A stretch of DNA of 64,000 nt, taken from assembly GCF_030388245.1 (NCBI RefSeq), contig NZ_CP098360.1, positions 1,944,501 to 2,008,500 on the forward strand, read 5' to 3'. This stretch comes from Paracoccus sp. TOH. GTDB lineage: Bacteria > Pseudomonadota > Alphaproteobacteria > Rhodobacterales > Rhodobacteraceae. Each line of letters starts with the position of its first letter. Position 1 is the first letter of the stretch. Under the pieces are notes generated by a model. The model did no database searches. It was not told the origin of the DNA and was given only the letters and a program-made list of their open reading frames with translations. The position numbers and the translations under genes were made by a program. Positions 17,627 to 26,615 of this stretch are shown here, piece after piece.

Positions 17627-18817
17627 ATGACCAGCCAGAACCCGATCTTCATTCCCGGCCCGACCAACATCCCCGAGGAGATGCGCAAGGCCGTCGACAT
17701 GCCGACCATCGACCACCGCTCGCCGGTGTTCGGCCGCATGCTGCACCCGGCGCTCGAGGGGGTGAAGAAAGTCCTCAAGACCACGCAGGCGCAGGTGTTC
17801 CTGTTCCCTTCGACCGGCACTGGCGGCTGGGAAACCGCGATCACCAACACGCTGTCGGCCGGCGACAAGGTGCTCGCGGCCCGCAACGGCATGTTCAGCC
17901 ACCGCTGGATCGACATGTGCCAGCGCCACGGCCTCGACGTCACCTATGTCGAGACGCCCTGGGGCGAAGGCATCCCGGCCGACCGGTTCGAGGAGATCCT
18001 GACCGCCGACAAGGGGCACGAGATCCGCGCCGTTCTGGCCACGCATAACGAGACCGCGACCGGCGTCAAATCCGACATCGCCGCCATCCGCCGTGCGCTG
18101 GACAACGCCAAGCACCCGGCGCTGCTGTTCGTCGACGGCGTTTCCTCGATCGGTTCGATGGATTTCCGCATGGACGAATGGGGCGTCGACATCGCCGTCA
18201 CCGGCAGCCAGAAGGGCTTCATGCTGCCGCCGGGCCTGGCCATCACCGGCTTTTCGGAGAAGGCGATGGACGCGGTCGAGACCGCGCGCCTGCCGCGCAC
18301 CTTCTTCGACATCCGCGACATGGCGACCGGCTATGCCCGCAACGGCTATCCCTACACGCCGCCGGTCGGTTTGATCAACGGCCTGAACGTCAGTTGCGAG
18401 CGGCTGCTGTCCGAGGGGCTGGAGAACGTGTTCGCCCGCCACAACCGCATCGCCTCGGGCGTGCGCGCCGCGGTCGAGGCCTGGGGGCTGAAGCTCTGCG
18501 CCGTCCGCCCCGAGCTTTACTCGGACAGCGTCAGCGCCATCCGCGTGCCCGACGGTTTCGACGCCAACCTGATCGTCAGCCACGCGCTGGAGACCTATGA
18601 CATGGCCTTCGGCACCGGCCTGGGCGAAGTCGCGGGCAAGGTGTTCCGCATCGGCCACCTGGGCAGCCTGACCGACGCCATGGCGCTGTCGGGGATCGCC
18701 ACGGCCGAAATGGTGATGGCCGATCTGGGCCTGCCGATCCGGCTGGGTTCGGGCGTCGCCGCCGCGCAGGAACACTATCGCCAGTCCACGGCCGCGGCGT
18801 TGAAAAAGGCCGCCTGA
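17627..18817 (+). CDS. bhcA: L-aspartate:glyoxylate aminotransferase (BHAC)
   Basis: A 396-residue class V, PLP-dependent aminotransferase that converts glyoxylate to glycine using aspartate as amino donor, giving oxaloacetate as the net product of the cycle. 'FIPGPTNIPEEMRKAVDMPTIDHRSPVF' is the serine-glyoxylate-aminotransferase-like N-terminus, 'LLFVDGVSSIGSMDFRMDEWGVDIAVTGSQKGFMLPPGL' contains the Schiff-base Lys196. First gene of bhcABCD, 15 nt ahead of bhcB, with a strong AGGAGGAAT ribosome-binding site. Function follows from the match to the P. denitrificans enzyme family and the exact cluster order. Confidence 0.95.
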   Translation: MTSQNPIFIPGPTNIPEEMRKAVDMPTIDHRSPVFGRMLHPALEGVKKVLKTTQAQVFLFPSTGTGGWETAITNTLSAGDKVLAARNGMFSHRWIDMCQRHGLDVTYVETPWGEGIPADRFEEILTADKGHEIRAVLATHNETATGVKSDIAAIRRALDNAKHPALLFVDGVSSIGSMDFRMDEWGVDIAVTGSQKGFMLPPGLAITGFSEKAMDAVETARLPRTFFDIRDMATGYARNGYPYTPPVGLINGLNVSCERLLSEGLENVFARHNRIASGVRAAVEAWGLKLCAVRPELYSDSVSAIRVPDGFDANLIVSHALETYDMAFGTGLGEVAGKVFRIGHLGSLTDAMALSGIATAEMVMADLGLPIRLGSGVAAAQEHYRQSTAAALKKAA

Positions 18818-18832
18818 GGGATGAAGGACGCC

Positions 18833-19780
18833 ATGTATATCCCGACCTATCAGGACATGCTGGACGCGCATGAGCGCATCAAGCCGCATATCCGGCGCAC
18901 GCCGATCCGCAGCTCGGATTACCTGAACGAGCTTGCCGGCGCGCAGCTGTTCTTCAAATGCGAGAATTTCCAGGAGCCGGGGGCCTTCAAGGTCCGCGGC
19001 GCCACCAACGCGGTCTTCGGCCTTGACGAGGCGCAGGCGGCCAAGGGCGTCGCCACGCACAGCTCGGGCAACCATGCCTCGTGCCTCAGCTACGCGGCCA
19101 TGCTGCGCGGCATCCCCTGCAACGTGGTCATGCCCCGCACCGCGCCGCAGGCCAAGAAGGACACCGTGCGCCGCTATGGCGGCAGGATCACCGAATGCGA
19201 GCCCTCGACCAGCTCGCGCGAAGAAACCTTCGCCAAGGTGCAGGCCGAGACGGGCGGCGATTTCGTCCATCCCTATAACGACCCGCGCGTGATCGCCGGC
19301 CAGGGCACCTGCGCCCGCGAGGTGATGGAGCAGACCGACGGGCTTGACATGATGGTCGCGCCGATCGGCGGCGGCGGCATGATCTCGGGCACCTGCCTGA
19401 CGCTTTCGACGCTGGCGCCCGAGGTCAAGGTGATCGCCGCCGAGCCCGAGCAGGCCGACGACGCCTATCGCAGCTTCAAGGCCGGCCACATCATCGCCGA
19501 CGATGCCCCGAAGACCATCGCCGACGGCCTGCTGGTGCCGCTGAAGGATCTGACCTGGCATTTCGTCAGGAACCACGTCCATGAGATCTATACCGCCTCG
19601 GATGCCGAGATCGTCGATGCGATGAAGCTGATCTGGAAACACCTGCGCATCGTGATGGAGCCCTCGAGCGCCGTGCCGCTGGCCACCATCCTGAAAAACC
19701 CCGACGCCTTCGCCGGCAAGCGCGTCGGCATCATCGTCACCGGCGGCAATGTCGATCTCGACAAGCTGCCCTGGAACTGA
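18833..19780 (+). CDS. bhcB: beta-Hydroxyaspartate dehydratase (BHAC)
   Basis: A 315-residue fold-type II PLP enzyme related to serine/threonine dehydratases. It removes water from beta-hydroxyaspartate to give iminosuccinate, which BhcD reduces. 'FKCENFQEPGAFKVRGATNAVF' holds the PLP Lys53, 'THSSGNHASCLSYAAMLRGI' the phosphate/substrate loop and 'APIGGGGMISG' the glycine-rich PLP-phosphate site. I prefer ATG 18833 (MYIPTYQDML) with GAAGGA just upstream; ATG 18821 (MKDAM) is in frame and possible. Lies between bhcA and bhcC. Confidence 0.95.
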   Translation: MYIPTYQDMLDAHERIKPHIRRTPIRSSDYLNELAGAQLFFKCENFQEPGAFKVRGATNAVFGLDEAQAAKGVATHSSGNHASCLSYAAMLRGIPCNVVMPRTAPQAKKDTVRRYGGRITECEPSTSSREETFAKVQAETGGDFVHPYNDPRVIAGQGTCAREVMEQTDGLDMMVAPIGGGGMISGTCLTLSTLAPEVKVIAAEPEQADDAYRSFKAGHIIADDAPKTIADGLLVPLKDLTWHFVRNHVHEIYTASDAEIVDAMKLIWKHLRIVMEPSSAVPLATILKNPDAFAGKRVGIIVTGGNVDLDKLPWN

Positions 19781-19802
19781 ATTCGAATTTGAGGAGAGCG
19801 CC

Positions 19803-20966
19803 ATGAACGCGAAAACGGATTTCTCCGGCTACGAGGTCGGCTACGACATCCCCGCCCTGCCCGGCATGGACGAGGCCGAGATCCAGACGCCCTGCCTGAT
19901 CCTCGACCTGGACGCGCTGGAGCGCAATATCCGGAAGATGGGCGACTATGCCAAGGCGCATGGTATGCGCCACCGCAGCCACGGCAAGATGCACAAGTCG
20001 GTGGACGTGCAGAAGCTGCAGGAATCGCTGGGCGGCGCCGTCGGCGTCTGCTGCCAGAAGGTGTCCGAGGCCGAGGTCTTTGCCCGTGGCGGCATCAAGG
20101 ACGTGCTGGTCACCAACGAGGTGCGCGAGCCGGCCAAAATCGACCGCCTGGCCCGGCTGCCCAAGCTGGGCGCGACCGTGACGGTCTGCGTCGATGATGT
20201 GGCCAACATTGCCGATCTCTCGGCCGCGGCGCAGCGCCACGGCACCGAACTGGGCATCTTCGTCGAGATCGACTGCGGCGCCGGGCGCTGCGGCGTGACC
20301 ACCAAGGAAGCCGTGGTCGAGATCGCCAAGGCCGCTGCCGCCGCGCCGAACCTGACCTTCAAGGGCATCCAGGCCTATCAGGGCGCCATGCAGCACATGG
20401 ACAGCTTCGCCGACCGCAAGGCCAAGCTGGACGCCGCCATCGCGCAGGTGCAGGACGCCGTCGATGCGCTGGACGCGGCCGGCCTCTCGCCCGAATTCGT
20501 TTCGGGCGGCGGCACCGGCTCCTATTACTTCGAGAGCAATTCGGGCGTCTACAACGAGCTGCAATGCGGCTCCTACGCCTTCATGGATGCCGATTACGGC
20601 CGCATCCACGATGCCGAGGGCAAGCGCATCGACGCCGGCGAATGGGAGAACGCGCTGTTCATCCTGACCTCGGTGATGTCGCACGCCAAGCCGCATCTGG
20701 CGGTGGTCGATGCCGGGCTCAAGGCGCAGTCGGTCGATAGCGGCCTGCCCTTCGTCTATGGCCGCGACGATGTGAAATACATCAAGTGCAGCGACGAGCA
20801 TGGCGTGGTCGAGGACAAGGACGGCGTCTTGAAAGTCAACGACAAGCTGCGGCTGGTGCCGGGCCATTGCGACCCGACCTGCAACGTGCACGACTGGTAT
20901 GTCGGCGTCCGGAACGGCAAGGTCGAGACGGTTTGGCCGGTCTCGGCGCGCGGAAAGGCCTATTGA
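19803..20966 (+). CDS. bhcC: beta-Hydroxyaspartate aldolase (BHAC)
   Basis: A 387-residue PLP enzyme of the D-threonine aldolase/alanine-racemase-fold group that condenses glycine and glyoxylate to beta-hydroxyaspartate. 'IQTPCLILDLDALERNIRKM' is the family N-terminus, 'MRHRSHGKMHKSVDVQKLQ' contains the probable PLP Lys62, and the C-terminal 'VPGHCDPTCNVHDWYVGVRNG' carries the His/Asp metal-site region of D-threonine aldolases. GAGGAG precedes the start. Its stop overlaps the bhcD start (TGATG). Confidence 0.95.
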   Translation: MNAKTDFSGYEVGYDIPALPGMDEAEIQTPCLILDLDALERNIRKMGDYAKAHGMRHRSHGKMHKSVDVQKLQESLGGAVGVCCQKVSEAEVFARGGIKDVLVTNEVREPAKIDRLARLPKLGATVTVCVDDVANIADLSAAAQRHGTELGIFVEIDCGAGRCGVTTKEAVVEIAKAAAAAPNLTFKGIQAYQGAMQHMDSFADRKAKLDAAIAQVQDAVDALDAAGLSPEFVSGGGTGSYYFESNSGVYNELQCGSYAFMDADYGRIHDAEGKRIDAGEWENALFILTSVMSHAKPHLAVVDAGLKAQSVDSGLPFVYGRDDVKYIKCSDEHGVVEDKDGVLKVNDKLRLVPGHCDPTCNVHDWYVGVRNGKVETVWPVSARGKAY

Positions 20967-21928
20967 TGTTCGTCGTCGCGGAAAAGGAAATCGCGGGTCT
21001 GATGACCCCGGAGGCGGCCTTCGAGGCCATCGAGGCGGTTTTCGCCTCGATGGCCCGGCGCAAGGCCTATAACTTCCCGGTGGTGCGCGAGGCCATCGGC
21101 CACGAGGACGCGCTCTACGGCTTCAAGGGCGGCTTCGACGCCTCGGCGCTGGTGCTGGGGCTGAAGGCCGGCGGCTACTGGCCGAACAATCAGAAGCACG
21201 GGCTGATCAACCACCAGTCCACCGTCTTTCTGTTCGACCCGGATACCGGCCGCGTCTCGGCGGCCATCGGCGGCAACCTGCTGACGGCGTTGCGCACCGC
21301 GGCGGCCTCGGCGGTGTCGATCAAGTATCTGGCGCCGAAAGGCGCGCGGGTGCTGGGCATGATCGGCGCCGGCCACCAGTCCGCCTTCCAGATGCGGGCG
21401 GCGGCCAATGTGCACCGGTTCGAGAAGGTCATCGGCTGGAACCCGCATCCCGAGATGCTGGGCCGGCTGGCCGAGACCGCGGCCGATCTGGGCCTGCCCT
21501 TCGAGGCGGTCGAGCTGGACCGGCTGGGCGCCGAGGCCGACGTGATCATCTCGATCACCTCGGCCTTCTCGCCGCTGCTCATGAACGAGCATGTCAAGGG
21601 CCCGACGCATATCGCGGCCATGGGCACCGACACCAAGGGCAAGCAGGAACTGGATCCGGCGCTGGTCGCGCGCGCCCGCGTCTTCACCGACGAGGTCGCG
21701 CAGTCGGTCAGCATCGGCGAATGCCAGCATGCCATCGCCGCGGGCCTGATCCGCGAGGATCAGGTCGGCGAACTCGGCGCGGTGGTGGCGGGCGACGACC
21801 CGGGCCGCGCCGATGCCGAAGTCACGCTGTTCGACGGCACCGGCGTCGGACTGCAGGATCTGGCCGTCGCGCAAAAGGTCCTCGAGATCGCAAAACAGAA
21901 AGGACTGGCGCACGAAGTCGAGATCTAA
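20966..21928 (+). CDS. bhcD: Iminosuccinate reductase (BHAC)
   Basis: A 320-residue member of the ornithine cyclodeaminase/mu-crystallin family that reduces iminosuccinate to L-aspartate with NAD(P)H, closing the cycle by regenerating the amino donor used by BhcA. 'LGLKAGGYWPNNQKHGLINHQSTVFLFDPDTG' and the Rossmann segment 'VLGMIGAGHQSAFQMRAAANV' with 'ADVIISITSAFSPLL' match the family. Translationally coupled to bhcC. Only 36 nt separate it from the NCS2 permease gene, with no terminator in between. Confidence 0.94.
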   Translation: MFVVAEKEIAGLMTPEAAFEAIEAVFASMARRKAYNFPVVREAIGHEDALYGFKGGFDASALVLGLKAGGYWPNNQKHGLINHQSTVFLFDPDTGRVSAAIGGNLLTALRTAAASAVSIKYLAPKGARVLGMIGAGHQSAFQMRAAANVHRFEKVIGWNPHPEMLGRLAETAADLGLPFEAVELDRLGAEADVIISITSAFSPLLMNEHVKGPTHIAAMGTDTKGKQELDPALVARARVFTDEVAQSVSIGECQHAIAAGLIREDQVGELGAVVAGDDPGRADAEVTLFDGTGVGLQDLAVAQKVLEIAKQKGLAHEVEI

Positions 21929-21964
21929 AAAGTAACGTCCTGAAACTAGGGAGGTATAGGACGA

Positions 21965-23446
21965 ATGCAAGCCATCGACACCAGCCCCGGATTCGACCCG
22001 GTCGAGGAGCGCATCGCCGCGCCTCGGCTGCTGGCCCTGGGCTTCCAGCATGTGCTGGTCATGTATGCCGGCGCCATCGCGGTGCCGCTGATCGTCGGCC
22101 GCGCCCTGCAGCTTTCGCCGCAGGACGTGGCCTTCCTGATTTCCGCCGACCTGTTCGTCTGCGGCATCGTCACCATCATCCAGAGCTTCGGCGCCACGCA
22201 ATGGTTCGGCATCAAGCTGCCGGTGATGATGGGCGTCACCTTCGCGGCCGTGGGGCCCATGGTCGCCATCGCCTCGGCGAATCCCGGACAGGAGGGCGCG
22301 CGGATGATGTTCGGCGCCATCATGGCCGCCGGGCTGATCTCGATCTTCTTCGCGCCGCTGGTCAGCCGGCTGCTGCGCTTCTTCCCCAGCGTCGTCACCG
22401 GCACGGTGATCCTGGTGATCGGCGTCAGCCTGATGCCGGTGGGCATCAACTGGATCTTCGGCCTGCCGGTCGGTCCGACCGCGCCCAAGCTGGTCGATCC
22501 CGCCGCCCAGGCCTGGCTTGACGCCGCCGTTGCCGCCGGCGGCGTGCCCGAGGGCGTCAAGCTGATGCCGACCCTTGCCAATCCCGAATACGCCTCGCTG
22601 CCGCGCATCCTGATCGGCATCACCGTACTGGCGGCGATCCTGCTGATCGCGCGCTATGCGAAAGGCTTCGTGGCCAATATCGCCGTGCTTCTGGGCATCG
22701 TCATCGGCGGGCTGCTGGCCGCGACGCTTGGCATGATGCATTTCGACGGCATCGCCGAGGCCGCCTGGTTCGCGCCGATCAAGCCCCTGCATTTCGGCAT
22801 GCCGATCTTTGACCCGGTGATGATCCTGACCATGCTGCTGGTCATGTTCGTGACCATGATCGAATCGACCGGCATGTTCCTGGCGCTTTCCGACATCTGC
22901 GGCCGCCGCATGACGCCCAAGGCGCTGTCGGCCGGGCTGCGCGTCGATGGTCTGGGCACCGCCATCGGCGGGCTGTTCAACACCTTCCCCTATACCTCCT
23001 TCAGCCAGAATGTCGGGCTGGTGGGCGTGACCGGCGTGCGCTCGCGCTTCGTCTGCGTGGCCGGCGGCGCGATCATGATCGTGCTGGGCCTGATCCCCAA
23101 GATGGGCGCGCTGGTCGAGTCGTTGCCGACCACGGTGCTGGGCGGCGCGGGCCTGGTGATGTTCGGCATGGTCGCCGCGACCGGCATCCGCATCCTGTCG
23201 ACGGTGGATTTCAAGGGCAACAAGCACAACCTGTTCATCGTCGCCGTCTCGCTGGGCCTCGGCATGGTGCCGATGATCGCGCCCGACTTCAACCAGTGGC
23301 TGCCGCATTCGCTGCATACGCTGATCCATTCCGGCATCCTGCTGGCCGCGCTGGCCGCCGTCGGGCTGAACTGGTTCTTCAACGGCGCGCCGCATGCCTC
23401 GGACGAGGAAATCGCCGCGGCGGCCCATGCAGCGGAGGCACATTGA
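21965..23446 (+). CDS. NCS2 family nucleobase (uracil/xanthine/urate) permease
   Basis: A 493-residue inner-membrane transporter with about 12-14 hydrophobic segments. 'LALGFQHVLVMYAGAIAVPLIVGRAL' is the NCS2 N-terminus and 'FSQNVGLVGVTGVRSR' the family signature (Q/E/P)NxGxxxxT(R/K/G). The context (8-oxoguanine deaminase, HIU hydrolase, PuuD) points to xanthine, urate or an oxopurine as substrate. GGGAGG lies 10 nt before ATG 21965. Its stop overlaps the next start (TGATG). Probably transcribed with bhcABCD, since no terminator or promoter is obvious in the 36-nt gap. Confidence 0.9.
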   Translation: MQAIDTSPGFDPVEERIAAPRLLALGFQHVLVMYAGAIAVPLIVGRALQLSPQDVAFLISADLFVCGIVTIIQSFGATQWFGIKLPVMMGVTFAAVGPMVAIASANPGQEGARMMFGAIMAAGLISIFFAPLVSRLLRFFPSVVTGTVILVIGVSLMPVGINWIFGLPVGPTAPKLVDPAAQAWLDAAVAAGGVPEGVKLMPTLANPEYASLPRILIGITVLAAILLIARYAKGFVANIAVLLGIVIGGLLAATLGMMHFDGIAEAAWFAPIKPLHFGMPIFDPVMILTMLLVMFVTMIESTGMFLALSDICGRRMTPKALSAGLRVDGLGTAIGGLFNTFPYTSFSQNVGLVGVTGVRSRFVCVAGGAIMIVLGLIPKMGALVESLPTTVLGGAGLVMFGMVAATGIRILSTVDFKGNKHNLFIVAVSLGLGMVPMIAPDFNQWLPHSLHTLIHSGILLAALAAVGLNWFFNGAPHASDEEIAAAAHAAEAH

Positions 23447-24789
23447 TGACCAAACGCCTGCTCATTCGCGGCGCCGAGGTGGTCGTGACCATGGACGGCG
23501 CCCGGCGCGAGATCGCGGGCGGCGACGTGCTGATCGACGGCGGAGTGATCTCCGCCGTCGGCACCGGCCTAAGGGCCGAGGGTGCCGAAGTGGTCGAGGC
23601 GCGGGGCTGCGTCGTCACCCCCGGGCTGGTCAACACCCATCACCACCTGTTCCAGACCCTGACCCGGGCGGTGCCGGCGGCGCAAGACGCGGCGCTGTTC
23701 GGCTGGCTGCGCACGCTTTATCCGATCTGGGGCCGCATGACCCCCGACGACATCCGCCTGTCCACCCGGATCGGTCTGGCCGAACTGGCGCTGTCGGGCT
23801 GCACCTGCTCGTCGGATCACCTGTATCTGTTTCCGAACGGGTCGCGGCTCGACGACAGCATCGAGGCGGCCGCGGAAATCGGCATCCGCTTCACCGCCAC
23901 CCGCGGCGCCATGTCGATCGGCGAGTCGAAAGGCGGCCTGCCCCCCGACGCGCTGGTCGAGGATGAGGCCGCGATCCTCAAGGATAGCGAGCGCCTGGTC
24001 GCCGCCTTCCACGACCCCGGCCCCGGCGCCATGGTGCAGGTCGGCCTCGCGCCCTGCTCGCCCTTCTCGGTCAGCCGGGAACTCATGCGCGATGCGGCGA
24101 TCCTCGCCCGCGAAAAGGGTGTGCGGCTGCACACCCACCTGGCCGAGAATGACGAGGACATCGCCTATTCTCTGGAAAATTTCGGCATGCTCCCCGGCGA
24201 TTACGCCGAAAGCCTGGGCTGGACGGGCGAGGATGTCTGGCACGCGCATTGCGTGAAACTGTCCGAGAAGGAAATCGACCTCTTCGCCCGCACCGGCACC
24301 GGGGTCGCGCATTGCCCCTGCTCGAACGCCCGGCTCGCCTCGGGCATCGCCCCGGTGCGCCGGATGCGCGATGCCGGCGTGCCGGTCGGCCTCGGCGTCG
24401 ACGGCTCGGCCAGCAACGACTGCAGCCACCTGGGGCTCGAGGCGCGGCAGGCCATGCTGGTCGCGCGGCTCAAGGACGGCCCGGCGGCGCTTGGCGCCCG
24501 CGAGGCGCTGGAAATCGCCACGCTCGGCGGCGCCCGGGTGCTGGGCCGCAGCGACATCGGCGCGCTGGAACCCGGAAAACGCGCCGACCTGGTGCTTTGG
24601 GACGTCTCGGAACTGGCCGCTGCCGGTCAATGGGATCCGGTCGCAGCACTGGTCTTCTGCGCACCGATCCGGCCACGCGCGGTCTATGTCGAGGGCCGCG
24701 CCGTGGTGCAGGATCACCACCTGCTGACCGCCGACCCGAATCGCTTGAACGAACAGGCCCGCGCCGCCATCGCCCGGCTCGCGGATTGA
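23446..24789 (+). CDS. 8-Oxoguanine deaminase (amidohydrolase superfamily)
   Basis: A 447-residue metal-dependent deaminase. 'VTPGLVNTHHHLFQTLTRAVPAAQDAALFGWLRTLYPIW' holds the HxH metal motif and the family's active-site loop, 'LHTHLAENDEDIAYSLENFG' the third His, 'DVWHAHCVKLS' the fourth, and 'GVDGSASNDCSHLG' the metal Asp. This pattern fits 8-oxoguanine/isocytosine deaminases, which make urate from 8-oxoguanine; a related cytosine-type or atrazine-type amidohydrolase is the alternative. Overlaps the permease gene and precedes uraH by 16 nt, placing it in urate metabolism. Confidence 0.85.
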   Translation: MTKRLLIRGAEVVVTMDGARREIAGGDVLIDGGVISAVGTGLRAEGAEVVEARGCVVTPGLVNTHHHLFQTLTRAVPAAQDAALFGWLRTLYPIWGRMTPDDIRLSTRIGLAELALSGCTCSSDHLYLFPNGSRLDDSIEAAAEIGIRFTATRGAMSIGESKGGLPPDALVEDEAAILKDSERLVAAFHDPGPGAMVQVGLAPCSPFSVSRELMRDAAILAREKGVRLHTHLAENDEDIAYSLENFGMLPGDYAESLGWTGEDVWHAHCVKLSEKEIDLFARTGTGVAHCPCSNARLASGIAPVRRMRDAGVPVGLGVDGSASNDCSHLGLEARQAMLVARLKDGPAALGAREALEIATLGGARVLGRSDIGALEPGKRADLVLWDVSELAAAGQWDPVAALVFCAPIRPRAVYVEGRAVVQDHHLLTADPNRLNEQARAAIARLAD

Positions 24790-24805
24790 CAAGGAAAGGA
24801 AGACA

Positions 24806-25156
24806 ATGTCCGGCTATCTGACCACCCATGTGCTCGACACCGCCAACGGCAGGCCCGCAGAAGGCATGCGGATCGAACTCTACCGCCTCGATCCCGAGCG
24901 CCGGCTGATCGCCGAGACCGTCACCAACCACGACGGCCGCACCGACAAGCCCATCCTGCCCGAGACGGAATTCCGGACCGGCGAATACGAACTGGTGTTC
25001 CATGTCGGCGCCTGGCTCGACGGCATCGGCCATCAGGCGGCAAAGCCCCGTTTTCTCGACCAGGTGCCGCTACGCTTCGGCATGTCCGAACAGGACCATT
25101 ACCACGTCCCGCTGCTGATCTCGCCCTATGGGTTCTCGACCTATCGCGGCAGCTGA
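24806..25156 (+). CDS. uraH: 5-Hydroxyisourate hydrolase (transthyretin-like)
   Basis: A 116-residue HIU hydrolase, the step after urate oxidation, giving OHCU. Its N-terminal 'TTHVLDTANGRPAEGM', the Arg of 'YRLDPERR', 'HYHVPLLISPYGFSTYRGS' and the closing YRGS tetrapeptide are diagnostic of the family and include the catalytic His, Arg and His-x-His residues. The ribosome-binding site AAGGAAAGGA lies upstream. Last gene before intergenic repeat copy B. Confidence 0.97.
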   Translation: MSGYLTTHVLDTANGRPAEGMRIELYRLDPERRLIAETVTNHDGRTDKPILPETEFRTGEYELVFHVGAWLDGIGHQAAKPRFLDQVPLRFGMSEQDHYHVPLLISPYGFSTYRGS

Positions 25157-25167
25157 GCCGCGGGCCT

Positions 25168-25233
25168 TTTCGCCGTTTTCCAAATACCCTGGGGGTGAAA
25201 GGCCCCCGGGGCCTGAGGGGGCAAAGCCCCCTC
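25168..25233 (-). repeat. Dispersed intergenic repeat, copy B
   Basis: The 28-nt block at 25168-25195 is the exact reverse complement of 10431-10458. Read on the minus strand it is preceded, as in copy A, by a G/C hairpin: GAGGGGGC/GCCCCCTC with a three-base loop (25215-25233). Copy B has an extra GGCCCC/GGGGCC palindrome between the two parts. On the plus strand the hairpin is followed by TTTT, so it may also end the uraH transcript. Confidence 0.75.
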
Positions 25234-25358
25234 TTTTCATTTCCGCCAGGCCCGGCGAAGGATTTTCAACGCGCCGTTAAGACAGCAAGGGGAAATGCGT
25301 GAATACTCGCAACCCCGCGAAGCGGCTAGTCTTTCGCCAGCTAGACAGGAGACAAAGT

Positions 25359-26606
25359 ATGTCCGATTTCGCCGTCATTTGGGATTGGCTGGCCTTTGCC
25401 ATCCGCTGGACGCATGTCGTCACCGCCATCTGCTGGATCGGCTCGTCCTTCTATTTCGTCGCCCTCGACCTGGGTCTGCGCAAGGTGCCTGGCCTGCCGG
25501 CGGGAGCGCATGGCGAGGAGTGGCAGGTCCATGGCGGCGGCTTCTACCACATCCAGAAATACCTGGTCGCGCCCGAGCGCATGCCCGAGCATCTGATCTG
25601 GTTCAAATGGGAAAGCTACATGACCTGGATCTCGGGGGCGGCGCTCTTGATGGTCACCTATTGGGTCGGGTCCGAGCTGTTCCTGATCGACCCCGCCAAG
25701 ATGGAGTTGGCGCCCTGGCAGGCGATCCTGATCTCGGCCGGTTCGCTGTCGATCGGCTGGCTGGTCTACACGAACCTGTGCAAGTCGAAGCTGGGCGAGA
25801 CCCCGACCCTGCTGATGCTGCTGTTGTTCGTGCTGCTGATGGCGATGGGCTGGGGCTACAAACAGGTCTTCACCGGCCGCGCCACCATGCTGCATCTGGG
25901 CGCCTTCACCGCCACGATCATGACGGCGAACGTGTTCTTCATCATCATGCCGAACCAGCGCATCGTCGTCGCCGATCTCAAGGCCGGGCGTCCCGCTGAT
26001 CCGAAATACGGCAAGATCGCCAAGCTGCGTTCGACGCATAACAACTACCTGACCCTGCCGGTGGTGTTCCTGATGCTGTCGAACCACTATCCGCTGGCCT
26101 TCGCGACGGAATACAACTGGATCATCGCCGGGCTGATCTTCCTGATGGGCGTGACCATCCGTCACTTCTTCAACACCATGCATGCCGGCGGCGGCATGAA
26201 ATGGTGGACCTGGGCAGTGACCACGATCCTGTTCGTCATCGTGATGTGGCTGTCGACCGCGCCGATGTTCCGCCAGACGCTCGAGGAATCCGAGGCGCGC
26301 GTGCTGACCCCCACCCAGCAGGCCATGCTCGACACGGCCGGCTGGGAGGATGCCTACAACGCCGTCATGGGCCGCTGCTCGATGTGCCATGCCAGGGAGC
26401 CCTCGTATGAGGGCATCCATACCGCGCCCAAGGGCGTGCTGCTGGAGACCCCCGACGACATCACCCGCGCCGCGCGGGAAATCTACATCCAGGCCGGCGT
26501 GACCCATGCCATGCCGCCCGCCAATGTCAGCTTCATGGAGCCGGAGGAACGCCAGGCGATCGTCGACTGGTATCGCAGCCTGCCCAGGACCTTTGCGCTG
26601 AACTGA
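25359..26606 (+). CDS. puuD: Membrane urate oxidase with cytochrome c domain
   Basis: A 415-residue protein of the PuuD family, which oxidises urate to 5-hydroxyisourate. Residues 1-300 form about eight membrane helices ('WTHVVTAICWIGSSFYFVALDLGL', 'TANVFFIIMPNQRIVVADLKAG'). A C-terminal periplasmic cytochrome c domain carries the heme motif CSMCH (residues about 340-344) and a Met in 'HAMPPANV' (about 385) as likely axial ligand, so electrons go to the respiratory chain rather than to O2 directly. ATG 25359 follows AGGAGA; the frame extends 60 nt upstream without a ribosome-binding site. uraH upstream encodes the next enzyme. Confidence 0.93.
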   Translation: MSDFAVIWDWLAFAIRWTHVVTAICWIGSSFYFVALDLGLRKVPGLPAGAHGEEWQVHGGGFYHIQKYLVAPERMPEHLIWFKWESYMTWISGAALLMVTYWVGSELFLIDPAKMELAPWQAILISAGSLSIGWLVYTNLCKSKLGETPTLLMLLLFVLLMAMGWGYKQVFTGRATMLHLGAFTATIMTANVFFIIMPNQRIVVADLKAGRPADPKYGKIAKLRSTHNNYLTLPVVFLMLSNHYPLAFATEYNWIIAGLIFLMGVTIRHFFNTMHAGGGMKWWTWAVTTILFVIVMWLSTAPMFRQTLEESEARVLTPTQQAMLDTAGWEDAYNAVMGRCSMCHAREPSYEGIHTAPKGVLLETPDDITRAAREIYIQAGVTHAMPPANVSFMEPEERQAIVDWYRSLPRTFALN

Positions 26607-26615
26607 CCGGCGGGG

